A stretch of 64,000 nt of DNA from Ascaphus truei (Eukaryota > Chordata > Amphibia > Anura > Ascaphidae). A model generated the notes under the pieces. It worked only from the letters and a program-made list of their open reading frames with translations, had not been told where the DNA came from and ran no database searches. The stretch covers positions 52,746,984 through 52,810,983 of the forward strand of contig CM071570.1 of the NCBI GenBank assembly GCA_036426205.1, read 5' to 3'. This document shows positions 21,306 through 30,045 of the stretch, piece after piece; the first letter of the stretch is position 1; the number at the start of each line of letters is the position of its first letter. The position numbers and the translations under genes were made by a program.

Positions 21306-21504
21306 CTCACAACGCTGATGCAAGAAGCAAGAAGGAGATGCTGCTGTGTAGCTGTGTAGCTGTGTAGCACAGCGCCACCTAATGGCCAAAAGAGAAATTG
21401 CAGCTACCGACGGCTTTTTTCTCTGCTCCTGGCAAAATTGTCGCCTCTGTCTGCGCCCCCCTCTAAACAATCTTGCGCCCCCCAGTTTGCGCACCACTGG
21501 TCTA

Positions 21505-21822
21505 CATCATAAAACATATCCAGAAAGACTGAAGGCAATTCATATATACAGCTTGGACAGGAGAAGTGAGAGGGGAGATATGATAGAAACTTTCAAATAC
21601 ATAAAGATTTCCAACAAAGTACAGGAGGGAAGCATGTTTCAGAGAAAGAGAAGTGCTAGCGCAAGAGGCCATGCTCTGAAGCTGGAAGGTGGTGGGCTCG
21701 GGAAATGTCAGGAAGTATTCACACAAAGGGTGCTGGATTTTTGTGGTACAGCCTCTCAACAGAGGTGGTAGAGGCTAATTCAGTGTGGGAATTCCCAAAT
21801 ACTTGGGGCAGATAGAAAGCTT
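21505..21822 (+). pseudogene. CR1-type LINE, C-terminal coding region
   Basis: The frame reads YPERLKAIHIYSLDRRSERG then DMIETFKYIKIS, FQRKRSASARGHALKLEGGG and CQEVFTQRVLDF. This is the conserved C-terminal tail of CR1 LINE polyproteins (the YxERLKxLxLxSLxxRRxRGD type). It ends in a stop after about 85 codons, where CR1 continues WNxLP. The 3' UTR resumes at 27905 after the nested octamer repeat and DIRS. It has the same orientation as the CR1 fragment at 13650-14780. Confidence 0.75.
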
Positions 21823-21922
21823 TCCCTTGCTGCAGTGGAGGCACTGTATGGTACAGTAGGAGATAATGGTGAAAAGCAGGGTTGTAGCCCTGTCTGAGAG
21901 GTGAATGTGCTCACGAGTAATA
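21823..21922 (+). repeat. Octamer repeat, left part (split by DIRS)
   Basis: CTTGCTGCAGTGGAGGCACTG, AGATAATGGTGAAAAGCAGG and TGTGCTCAC match the same unit at 27830-27900, 47410-47510 and, inverted, 48500-48600. It continues at 27466 on the far side of the DIRS element. Confidence 0.75.
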
Positions 21923-22045
21923 TTTCCTGATCACCCTGGCAGTGGGTACCATTGGGTTAATCCCTTCTCACTCTGGGTAGGACAGGAAATAGACTTTTGC
22001 AGGTAGGCCATATAAGGCCCCTCCCTCTACCTGCACCTTAGTCTT
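21923..22045 (+). repeat. DIRS left inverted terminal repeat
   Basis: Begins TTTCCTGATCACCCTGGCAG and ends ACCTGCACCTTAGTCTT. It is the inverted copy of 27306-27426 with few differences over about 120 bases; the tips differ most (CTGATCACCC against CTGGAACCA). Confidence 0.9.
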
Positions 22046-22623
22046 TTTCCTGTCCTCACAGCTAGGAGTAGGATTTTTTATTTTCTAAAGGGACTCACCT
22101 ACTGCACTTAGTGCAGATATCCAGGGTCTCAGCCTCTCTGCCCTGAAGCTCCGATCGACGCGCCCTGCTGGTGGCAAGACGGAGACCCCTTAGAGTCGGG
22201 GGAGCCCCTGGAACCCATTACATCCTGGGGGGGGGGGGGAGCAGCTGCAGCCGCGGGCGTGGAAGCTTACGTGCAAGGAAGCCCCAGTACCAAACGAAGG
22301 TACACAGAAGGGTGCATAGCAGCTGCAGCTGAGAGCCGTGGAGGCCCAGACTCACCGCATTAGCGTCTGGTACGCTGCGTTAAAGTACCCCAGGAGCCCG
22401 CTACACGCGGAGGGGGGAGCAGCCATAGCTGCGAACCGGAGAAAGGTTCAAATTGACCGCGCTAGTGTCTGGAACACTGCGGTAGAGGGAACAGTGCACG
22501 GGAGCGCGCGCGTCACGTTCCGGCCGGCAGATGCGTGCACAGACACGCGGGCCGTGCACGAGCACTTGATACGTCATAGAAGCGACGAACACACTGCGTG
22601 TATGTGCGAATGAGAGCTGCAGC
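22046..22623 (+). promoter_or_regulatory. DIRS 5' leader, GC-rich with internal repeats
   Basis: Between the left terminal repeat and the gag start. GC-rich, with imperfectly repeated blocks around GCAGCTGCAGC (about 22240 and 22320) and TAGCGTCTGG / TAGTGTCTGG (about 22360 and 22460), roughly 100 bases apart. A G run lies at 22208-22220. I cannot place a promoter. Confidence 0.5.
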
Positions 22624-24133
22624 ATGCAACGCTCAGCAGGGAGAAGCCAAGTGCTGGAAATGGATTCGAAAGTGGAAACACCCAAAACTTCAGGTCCCAA
22701 GGCTAGGTGAGTCCTTAGTTTTTAGTTCTACATGGGAAAGAGAGATGCGCTATATACATTAGGGTGTATGTTTAGTATTTATTTTGTTTTTATAATATAG
22801 TGCGGTGATTACCCTCCCAGAAGCAGGATCTTCAAAAGGGACGGGGGAATCCCTGCAACATAAAAGAAAGGTTGCTAAGAAAACTAAATGGTGTACAGCT
22901 TGTGAGAAACCAGCCCTAATAGGGAAGAAATTATGTGAATATTGTCTTAAGGCAGCTGCAGGTGATACCAATGAACAAATGAGCACTTTCCTTGTATTGA
23001 TGAAGGAGGCTGTTAAACAGAGTGTTGATGCGGCAGTCCAGCAAGCTGTTAACCCTACGCAGAAAAGATCTAGATCCCAAACCAGTCTGGATAAGGGGAA
23101 AGGTTTTTCATCAGATGAGTCTGACATTGATTGTTTTCAAATATCAGAGGGGGAAATGGATCCATCAGATCAAGATATTCAGGAAGAAGAATCTGAATTT
23201 GATGTAGAAATGGTGGATCCACTCATCAAAGCCATGAGACAGGCATTGGAACTAGAAGACACCGAGGAGTTAACCCACAAGAAAGATAAACTTTTTGGGG
23301 CAAGACAAAGAAAAGGTAGAGTCTTTCCTATCCATCAAGTAATTAAAGACCTCATTCAGGTGGAACTGGCTCGACCAGACGCCAGAGTATTTACGCCTAA
23401 AAGGTTTGGGAAGATGTATCCATTCCCACAGGAGGAGGTAAAAAATTGGGAGGTTAGCCCAAAGGTGGATACTGCTATTTCCAGAATAGTAAAAAAGACC
23501 ACAATCCCAATAGAGGAAGCTGCGTCACTGAAGGACGCTATGGATAGGAAGATGGATTTTGTATTGAAAAAAGCATACGTTACAGCAGGAACATCCTACA
23601 AACCTGCCATAGCAACTACGTCAGCAGCAAGGGCTATGCGAGTATGGATTGCAAACATTGAAGAGGCAATAGACAAAGGCGTAAAAAGAAGTGCTATTCT
23701 TAAAGCACTGTCAGAAGTAAAATGGGCAACAGATTACATAGCGGAAGCCTCATTGGATGCAGTAAAATTAGCTGCCAAATCTATGGCACTGGCGGTATCA
23801 GCAAGAAGGGCTTTATGGCTCAGACAGTGGATGGCTGACACAGCATCAAAGAACAGCTTGTGTGGATTACCATTTGAAGGTGAATTCCTTTTCGGCAACA
23901 AACTGGATGCGATAATAACAAAAGCATCAGGAGGTAAGAGCACTTTTTTACCTCAGGAAAACAGAGCCAGAAGATTCGGCTTCCAACAGGCTAATAGAAA
24001 CCAGTATAAAGAAGCAAAGGCATATAGATCTGGTAGGTCATTCCCAAGACAAACAACATGGAGGGGTGGCCAGAACCAGCTTTTTCGTGGCCCCAGAGGA
24101 AGAGGATCATTCACAAAGAATAAATCCACATGA
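22624..24133 (+). CDS. gag: DIRS gag-like protein, apparently spliced
   Basis: The main frame from 22801 has no usable ATG: a TAA lies at 22793-22795. The first ATG upstream, 22624, opens 27 codons that meet a GTGAGT donor at 22707, and a pyrimidine-containing ATATAG acceptor ends at 22800. Joining 22624-22706 to 22801-24133 keeps frame and gives about 471 residues. The protein has a Cys pair motif (CTACEKP, then CEYC), an acidic stretch, a conserved MYPFPQEEVKNWEVSPKVD region and a basic Arg/Gly-rich C-terminus, as expected for a nucleic-acid-binding gag. It ends in TGA at 24131-24133. A relative of the MYPF region survives in the second DIRS near 41215. Confidence 0.8.
22707..22800 (+). other. 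Candidate spliceosomal intron in DIRS gag (94 bp)
   Basis: AG|GTGAGT at the left and TTTTGTTTTTATAATATAG| at the right, removing 94 bases including an in-frame stop. It joins an ATG-started exon in frame to gag. No other explanation of the gag start is as good. Confidence 0.65.
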
Positions 24134-26030
24134 AGGTCAGAGGGCCCAGCAGTTGTCAGTAGGAGGGCGACTGAAGCAGTTTTCTGCAACATGGGCCCAA
24201 ACAATACAGGACAATTGGGTATTACAGACCATTCGTCAGGGGTACAGTATAGAATTCAGGGAGATGCCAAGAAGAAATATGGGCGTAATAACATGTATAC
24301 AGTCCAAGGAGAAAAGAAGGCAGATGAATTCGGCTTTAAAGAAATTATTACAAGCAGAAGTAATAAAGAAGGTACCTCAGGAAGACAGAGGAAGCGGAAT
24401 TTATTCCAGGATTATTCTAGTAAAAAAACCTACAGGGGATTACAGAGCAATCCTAGACCTAAGAAGGGTAAATTTATTCTTGAGGATAAGAAAATTCAAG
24501 ATGGTGTCGTTGAATCTGATTATTCAAGAGGTACAACCAGGAGACTGGATGGTGGCGATAGACTTAAAAGACGCTTATCTACATGTGCCCATAGCAAAGG
24601 GACATCAAAGATTCCTAAGGTTTGCAGTAAATCAAGATCATTATCAGTACAAAGCACTGCCATTTGGTCTGGCTACTTCCCCAAGGACGTTTACAAAGGT
24701 TCTAGCCCCTCTAGTGGCAGAAATGCGAGAAAGAGGGGTAGAAATATACCCATACCTGGACGACATCCTGGTAAAATCAAAGAGTCTGGAGAAACTCCAA
24801 CAAGACCAGAATATGGTAATAACCTTCCTGGAACATCACGGTTGGTTAATAAACAGAGACAAGAGCCATCTCATACCCACTCAGCTGTTAAGATTTCTGG
24901 GGGTAGAATTCGATACAGCAAAAGGAGAAGTGAGACTACCAGAGGCAAAGAGGCAAGACATAGCCATGCAAACAAAGAAGCTCAGGAAAGCTACCAGGAC
25001 TTCAGCAGAAGAATGCATGAAGCTCCTAGGGAAATTCGCTTCAACATTAAGCGCCACAAAATGGGCAGCACTACATATGAGACCACTGCAAAACAATTTT
25101 CTACAACAATGGAACGGGAATCACAAAGACACAAGACAAAGAATCTTGTTACACCCACACACAAAACAGTAATTAAAGTGGTGGGAAGATACCCGAAACC
25201 TGGAAAAAGGACAAACACTACAACCAGTGCAATGGGTAAGAATTACAACAGATGCGAGCAACACAGGTTGGGGTGCCCAGATGGGAGAAACATTGGTGCA
25301 AGGAACCTGGACAAACCAGGAAAAGCATCTGCCATCAAATCTACTGGAATTAAAAGCAGTACAAAGGGCCTTAGTAGCTTTCCAAGACCATATAAGAGGT
25401 GGCTGTATAAAAATAGAATCAGACAACAGGTCAGTTGTCAAGTATATAGCCAAACAAGGAGGAACCAGGAGCAGAAAGCTGATGAACCTTACAGCAGAAA
25501 TCCTCTTTTGGGCAGAGCGCCACTTGTCGGATATTACAGCCATACATATCCCAGGACTAGAAAATGTCACAGCAGACTTTCTAAGTCGGAACATCATACA
25601 CCCAGGAGAATGGGCATTAGATCCACAGGTGTTTCAAGAACTGGTAGAGCGATGGGGTCAACCAGACATAGATCTCATGGCGACACACCAAAACCGCAAG
25701 GTAAGGAACTACTGTGCCAGACCGTTTCATCCAAGCGCACAAGGTACAGATGCTCTCAGTTTCAAATGGCACTTCAAGTTGGCATACCTGTTCCCTCCAA
25801 TTCCCCTAATTCCGAAAACAATCAGGAAAATCAGGGAAGACCAAGCAGAAGTGATACTCGTAGCACCCTACTGGCCAAGAAGGCTTTGGTTCACACACTT
25901 GGTAAATATGGCAGTAGATACACCATGGCACATACCAGATCGCAAAGGGTTGATGCGACAAGGGCCAATATGTCATCCGAATGCCAAACAATGGGCTTTG
26001 ACGGCATGGCGATTGAGCGGGAAACATTGA
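24066..26030 (+). pseudogene. pol: DIRS reverse transcriptase - RNase H - methyltransferase-like polyprotein, one stop
   Basis: A frame of 655 codons, open except for one TAA at 25170-25172. It overlaps the end of gag by 68 bases in another frame and lacks an early ATG, so it is probably reached by frameshifting or internal initiation. Reverse transcriptase: AIDLKDAYLHVPI, ALPFGLATSPRTF and YPYLDDILV. After the stop, RNase H: TTDASNTGWGA, LLELKAVQRA, ESDNRSVVKYI and IPGLENVTADFLSR, supplying the acidic residues. Then PDIDLMATHQNRKVRNYCA and VILVAPYWPRRLWF match the Dam-methylase-like domain known in DIRS1-type elements. It would make DIRS cDNA. The stop should separate RT from RNase H. Confidence 0.88.
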
Positions 26031-27043
26031 GACTGAAAGGTTGTTCAGACAGAACAATCCAAACCCTTTTACAAGCAAGGAAAAGTTCCACATCGAGAGT
26101 ATACCATAGAATCTGGCTTTGCTTTCGCGATTGGTGTGAAAAAGAGAAACACAATTTCCTTTCACCTAGAATTGTTTCAATAGTGGAGTTCCTGCAAAAG
26201 GGATTTGAGAAAGGTCTCAGTCTTAGCTCATTGAAAGTACAAGTATCTGCACTATCAGCCTTATTGGAAAGAAATCTGGCAATGGAGAGATTGATCATCA
26301 GGTTCTTTCAGGCAGTTAAAAGGTTAAGACCTCAAATCAAGAACAGGGTACCTACATGGGACTTGTCTCTAGTATTGGATGTACTAACAGCAGCTCCGTT
26401 TGAACCTATACAGGAGATAGGCCTAAAATGGTTATCATGGAAAGTGGCGTTTTTGATAGCAATCACCTCAGCATGGAGAGTGGGAGAACTACAAGCTCTA
26501 TCTGCCATGGAACCATTCCTAGTCATACATCAAGACAAGGCAGTTCTCAGGCCAGTACATCAATTCCTGCCAAAAGTTGTATCACAGTTCCATATGAATC
26601 AAGAAATTGTGATTCCGTCATTCTGTCCAGAACCAAAAAATAAGAAAGAAGAAAGACTACACAAATTAGACGTAGTAAGATGTCTAAAAGTGTACCTGGA
26701 AAGGATGCGAGATATCAGAAAGTCAGACAAACTATTCATCATTCCAGAGGGACCAAAGAAAGGTCAAGCAGCATCAAAGACAACAATTTCCCAATGGATA
26801 GTGTCTTGTATTAAAAAGGCTTATGAAAGCAAAGGACAAGATAAACCTTTGAACATTAAAGCTCATTCTACAAGGGCCATGTCTACTTCATGGGCATTTA
26901 AAGCCCAGGCTACACCAGGACAGATATGCAAAGCGGCAGTCTGGTCCTCATTCAATACATTCTTGAAATACTACAGACTAGACGTACAATCATCAGCTGA
27001 CGCAAGCTTTGGTCGTAGAGTGTTAGAATCTGTAGTGAAATAA
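24134..27043 (+). CDS. DIRS tyrosine recombinase frame (recombinase proper 25991-27043)
   Basis: The recombinase domain, about 350 residues from an ATG at 25991, has SAWRVGELQAL (first catalytic Arg), HSTRAMSTSW (His-x-x-Arg) and LKYYRLDVQ (nucleophilic Tyr), the R-H-R-Y set of tyrosine recombinases. It would integrate the circular DIRS cDNA without a target duplication. The same frame is open without interruption from the gag TGA (24131-24133), across the entire reverse transcriptase, to 27043, about 970 codons. It is therefore the gag frame itself. The upstream 620 codons encode a Lys/Arg/Ser/Thr-rich sequence with no domain I know. Whether that part is translated is unknown. Confidence 0.88.
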   Translation, partial: RSEGPAVVSRRATEAVFCNMGPNNTGQLGITDHSSGVQYRIQGDAKKKYGRNNMYTVQGEKKADEFGFKEIITSRSNKEGTSGRQRKRNLFQDYSSKKTYRGLQSNPRPKKGKFILEDKKIQDGVVESDYSRGTTRRLDGGDRLKRRLSTCAHSKGTSKIPKVCSKSRSLSVQSTAIWSGYFPKDVYKGSSPSSGRNARKRGRNIPIPGRHPGKIKESGETPTRPEYGNNLPGTSRLVNKQRQEPSHTHSAVKISGGRIRYSKRRSETTRGKEARHSHANKEAQESYQDFSRRMHEAPREIRFNIKRHKMGSTTYETTAKQFSTTMERESQRHKTKNLVTPTHKTVIKVVGRYPKPGKRTNTTTSAMGKNYNRCEQHRLGCPDGRNIGARNLDKPGKASAIKSTGIKSSTKGLSSFPRPYKRWLYKNRIRQQVSCQVYSQTRRNQEQKADEPYSRNPLLGRAPLVGYYSHTYPRTRKCHSRLSKSEHHTPRRMGIRSTGVSRTGRAMGSTRHRSHGDTPKPQGKELLCQTVSSKRTRYRCSQFQMALQVGIPVPSNSPNSENNQENQGRPSRSDTRSTLLAKKALVHTLGKYGSRYTMAHTRSQRVDATRANMSSECQTMGFDGMAIERETLRLKGCSDRTIQTLLQARKSSTSRVYHRIWLCFRDWCEKEKHNFLSPRIVSIVEFLQKGFEKGLSLSSLKVQVSALSALLERNLAMERLIIRFFQAVKRLRPQIKNRVPTWDLSLVLDVLTAAPFEPIQEIGLKWLSWKVAFLIAITSAWRVGELQALSAMEPFLVIHQDKAVLRPVHQFLPKVVSQFHMNQEIVIPSFCPEPKNKKEERLHKLDVVRCLKVYLERMRDIRKSDKLFIIPEGPKKGQAASKTTISQWIVSCIKKAYESKGQDKPLNIKAHSTRAMSTSWAFKAQATPGQICKAAVWSSFNTFLKYYRLDVQSSADASFGRRVLESVVK

Positions 27044-27145
27044 AGTGTAAAGTGTATTAATAAAGGTCAAACTGATAAAGCATTAAACTGGTGTTGTCTA
27101 TTCTGATGTATCCCTCCCTAAAAAAATTTCACTGCTTGGGTATGT

Positions 27146-27241
27146 CCCAATGGTGCCCACTGCCAGGGTGATCAGGAAAGGAGAACATTTAAAACAACTT
27201 ACCGTAATTTTCTTTTCCTGGAACCATGGCAGTAGGCACAT
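27146..27241. repeat. DIRS internal complementary region
   Basis: The first part (CCCACTGCCAGGGTGATCAG) is complementary to the left tip of the element. The second (CAACTTACCGTAATTTTC, then CCTGGAACCATGGCAGT) is complementary to the right extension. It therefore reads as the joined element ends and is expected to template completion of the ends during circle formation. Differences from the real tips are few. Confidence 0.88.
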
Positions 27242-27305
27242 AGTTACCCTCCCTATGTATGTCTAATGCCTATCAGTTATATATTTTCAGCTATGGAAGA
27301 ATCAT

Positions 27306-27465
27306 AAGACTAAGGTGCAGGTAGAGGGAGGGGCCTTATATGGCCTACCTGCAAAAGTCTATTTCCTGTCCTACCTAGAGTGAGAAGGGATTAACCCAAT
27401 GGTGCCCACTGCCATGGTTCCAGGAAAAGAAAATGACGGTAAGTTGTTTTAAATTTTCTCCTTTC
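27306..27465 (+). repeat. DIRS right inverted terminal repeat and extension
   Basis: 27306-27426 mirrors the left terminal repeat. 27427-27465 (AGAAAATGACGGTAAG to CTCCTTTC) is the right-only extension, represented in the internal complementary region. The chromosomal flank resumes at ATTTGCAT. Confidence 0.88.
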
Positions 27466-27904
27466 ATTTGCATATGCTGTACGGTGGAGGGTTTTTGTCA
27501 CTGTTTAACCAACCATAACTTATTTAATGTGCGGTTGAAACTTATCCCAGCTTCAAATTGCAAAGCCGGTATAACCAGCCTCACTCTGATGAGACCTGAA
27601 AGGTAAAACCAGCTGTCTGTGAATATGTTTACTGGCTTTGTACTTCTTTAACCCAAGCTGTGCTGAAAAGCTGTGTAATGCAGAAGGCATTAGCCTATAG
27701 AGGTCCATGTGAAAATGGATTTGAAGCAAAAGGTGACACTGTGTGCTCATTTGCATGTCTTATTCCCAGAATCCCTTGCTGGGAATAAGTGGAAGAACTG
27801 ATACAATGGAATAACTATGTGCTAGGAGATAATGGTGAAAGGCAGGGTTGCAGACCTGTCTGAGACATGTGAATGTGCTCACAAAGTGATATTTTCAGTT
27901 GCTA
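27466..27904 (+). repeat. Octamer repeat, right part, roughly 420-bp unit
   Basis: Starts directly with ATTTGCAT (27466-27473), continues TGGAGGGTTTTTGTCACT, and runs into a second unit with ATTTGCAT at 27749-27756 and GATAATGGTGAAAGGCAGGG. The distance between equivalent points of the two units is about 420 bases, so this locus is a two-unit tandem. Other copies: 47179-47575, 48440-48660, 56840-56990 and 62940-63232. Confidence 0.75.
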
Positions 27905-28013
27905 AACATAAAAGAAAGGCAGCCGAGAAATAGTGGTTTAATAGCAGGTAGGAAAATGGTCAGACTCAATGGGCCAAGTGGTTCTTATCTGCTGTCAAAT
28001 TCAATGTTTGTAA
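27905..28013 (+). repeat. CR1-type LINE 3' UTR tail
   Basis: CAGACTCAATGGGCCAAGTG followed by GTTCTTATCTGC is a phrase typical of CR1-like LINE 3' ends. It is the expected continuation of the C-terminal fragment at 21505-21822, displaced by 6 kb of nested insertion. Confidence 0.6.
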
Positions 28014-28140
28014 GTGGCACATGCATCAAATGCATGTACGGGTTATCACACCCCATCTGGTGTTAATGCCCATTGACTTGAATGAGCGATAATGCCATAA
28101 CGGGTGCGTTAACCAGTTCTGGCACTTGATGCATGTGCCC
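28014..28140. mobile_element. Short Harbinger-like MITE (127 bp)
   Basis: Inverted ends GGCACATGCATCAA and TTGATGCATGTGCC with TAA on both sides (28011-28013, 28141-28143). It sits at the very end of the CR1 tail. Confidence 0.65.
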
Positions 28141-28143
28141 TAA

Positions 28144-29872
28144 GTTTTCTAGTGTTTACCTGTGTTTACTTTCATCAGTGTCAAGGGTTGCTATGACTTC
28201 TCGGTTTAATATTTGTGAATGGCAACAGCCCTTTTAAATTCCCAATGTAATGCTGGTTCCTCCACCCTCTGGGAGATTCTGCCATTACATGGTGTATAGG
28301 GCTGACTACCTGTTGGCTCACAGGATGCTGAGTGGTCCGCCGGTGGTAGTGGGGACGTTTGGACAGGCTTCTGGGGTACATCACTGGTCTTTATCTCTGC
28401 TGGTACAGCGCCTCCATCTGCTACAGGCTTCAGTAGTGTGAAGGCAATCTCCTACATACTCCACTCAACAATGATTGTACACTAGACAGTAGTATGATTA
28501 ACTGGAGCCGGGTTATTCCTTCTGCTTCAGCACAGTATAACACTCTGTATCTGTACAGTTCATGCAGGCGTCCAACCTCTGGATGGTCCCTGGACCTACA
28601 CTCCAGGCCAAGGGCACCTGAAGCAGTCTTTACTCTTCCTTGGTTCTCTAGTAGAACCAGGGGAATGGTATACCTCACTCTCCCCCAATCGGAGAGAACA
28701 GAGGGTGCCAATGCAAGATGCACCCCTGTGTGAGTACCTGTCTCTCTCAAAGGTAGAGACAACTGAAACAATGTAGCTGTGCAACCTCTTAAGTACAGAG
28801 GGGAAAGGTACAAGGTCTGAATCCAGGATTGGGCAGAACACAGACCTTGTCCCACCTCCTCCCCTGCCACTCAAGAGAGCTGCTTCTGTGGGGGAACCCA
28901 TGATCATTGGTCCTGACACTGCCTGCACTGTGTTACCAGGGCTTTCATGTCAGGGAGGGCAGACTGGGAGCCAAAACCAGGCATGGCTACACCAGTATCA
29001 ACATTTTTTATGCAGTTAATCTCCAGGTCAACTACAGAATTGTAAATGGTGTGCATCACTAAACAACAACAGATTGGCTCCACAATATGCAGCGAAAAAA
29101 CGCTTAATTTTTTTATTTTTTGAGTGTTGTTGCCTTATTATTTCAGTTTATAACAAAAGATGATATTTTTGCCGTGCTGCAAGATAAAATCTCCAGTAGA
29201 GGGAGCAGTTCATCCATAGTTGAACACTTAGTCTGGGCTCGTTCTCTTGATAATATGTGGAATCAATGGAATGAAAGACGTTGACACAGTAGAAACTGCT
29301 GCATACTTTTATCGGAAGAACAAAGCAAATACAACGTTCCAACTATACGTCTCTTGCCCAAGGACTGCATACCATGCCAGCTGTGTTTTGTAATATACAC
29401 CAAGCCTGGCAGAATCATGCAAATAAATGTCAAGATGCAAAAAAGTGATTCATTTGGTTTCATTAGTGCTAAATAATATGTTAAAGTCACAAAAAATACA
29501 GTGTTTGAATACAAAAAGCCCAAAGGAAAAATGAGACTGCGCTGATTAGGGGTTCCCTTCTTGATCCAAGGTCAGTCAGTCCCGCTGCTCCAACTCTCTC
29601 CCGTGATCCACCGGGGCAAACTCAAACACATAAACACATAAAAAACTCCCTTTTCTGTTTTTAGGTGTTTGAATATAAACAAACAGCTGCTATACTGTAC
29701 ATGCATTACAAGAAAATACTTCAATCTGAACATCAAGCCAATTTAAAACGTGTACAGTTTAACATTTTAGAGTCCGGTCTACAGATGAAAAAATGATGTA
29801 TAATATAAGCACTTGCACAGCCCGAACACTATCTAACATGTTCCTTACTTAAAATGAAATATTTGTTTAGAG
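28144..29872. other. Unassigned, probably repeat-derived; shares a phrase with 48000-48130
   Basis: No gene. Around 28405-28430, TACAGCGCCTCCATCTGC is close to TGCAGCGCCTCCACCTG at 48102-48118, hinting at one unclassified dispersed family, possibly an LTR-type element. Poly-T lies near 29110. Confidence 0.4.
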
Positions 29873-30045
29873 CAGTGTTCCTCGACCCTTTCCTCGGACC
29901 CCAGCCAGGGCATGTTTTATGGATAACCAGCTAATCACACATTCACGTATAAGAGAAGTACAAATGTGTGCTTGGTAATTCATTAATTTCCCCTAAATGT
30001 TGGTTTGACAGGAGTGTCCCAAAGAGAGGGTTGAGAAAAGAAACA
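29873..30045. mobile_element. Decayed hAT-like fragment
   Basis: Left end CAGTGTTCCTCGACCC resembles hAT termini of the CAGTGTTCCTCAACCC kind. A complementary GGGTTGAGAAAAG at about 30028-30041 lacks the terminal CACTG. No target duplication. Confidence 0.4.

Larger units (their letters stand above)
15663..21499. mobile_element. hAT-like minisatellite carrier, family A (5.8 kb with nested insertions)
   Basis: Left end CAGCGGTGCGCAAACTGGGG and right end CCCCCAGTTTGCGCACCACTG are inverted copies, and the pairing extends a few bases outward. The GC-rich left part reaches about 16625. PLE pieces and a second hAT element (17999-18409) occupy 16690-18850. The right part holds pyrimidine-rich minisatellites (19080-21305) and a unique tail. 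I find no transposase. Flanking 8-mers match at only 4 of 8 positions, so a target duplication is not shown. The two ends could conceivably belong to separate insertions. Confidence 0.6.
21923..27465 (+). mobile_element. DIRS1-like tyrosine-recombinase retrotransposon, nearly intact
   Basis: Inverted terminal repeats at 21923-22045 and 27306-27426, a right-hand extension 27427-27465, and an internal complementary region at 27146-27241 that joins the complement of the left end to the complement of the right extension. Between them lie gag, RT-RNase H-methyltransferase-like and tyrosine recombinase ORFs, the DIRS gene set. There is no target duplication. The insertion lies in an octamer repeat whose unfilled version is present at 47505-47520. 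The only clear coding lesion is one stop in the RT frame. Confidence 0.92.

Noticed and set aside
20422..21367. Long overlapping ORFs rich in Pro, Ser and His (up to 292 residues)
   Set aside because: They occur in several frames across a tandem repeat and repeat with its unit; composition explains them.
22338..22700. ORFs in the DIRS leader on both strands
   Set aside because: GC-rich repeats explain the open frames; the plus frame is not the one that splices into gag.
24881..26526. Antisense ORFs within the DIRS element
   Set aside because: Shadows of the RT and recombinase genes; no motifs of their own.
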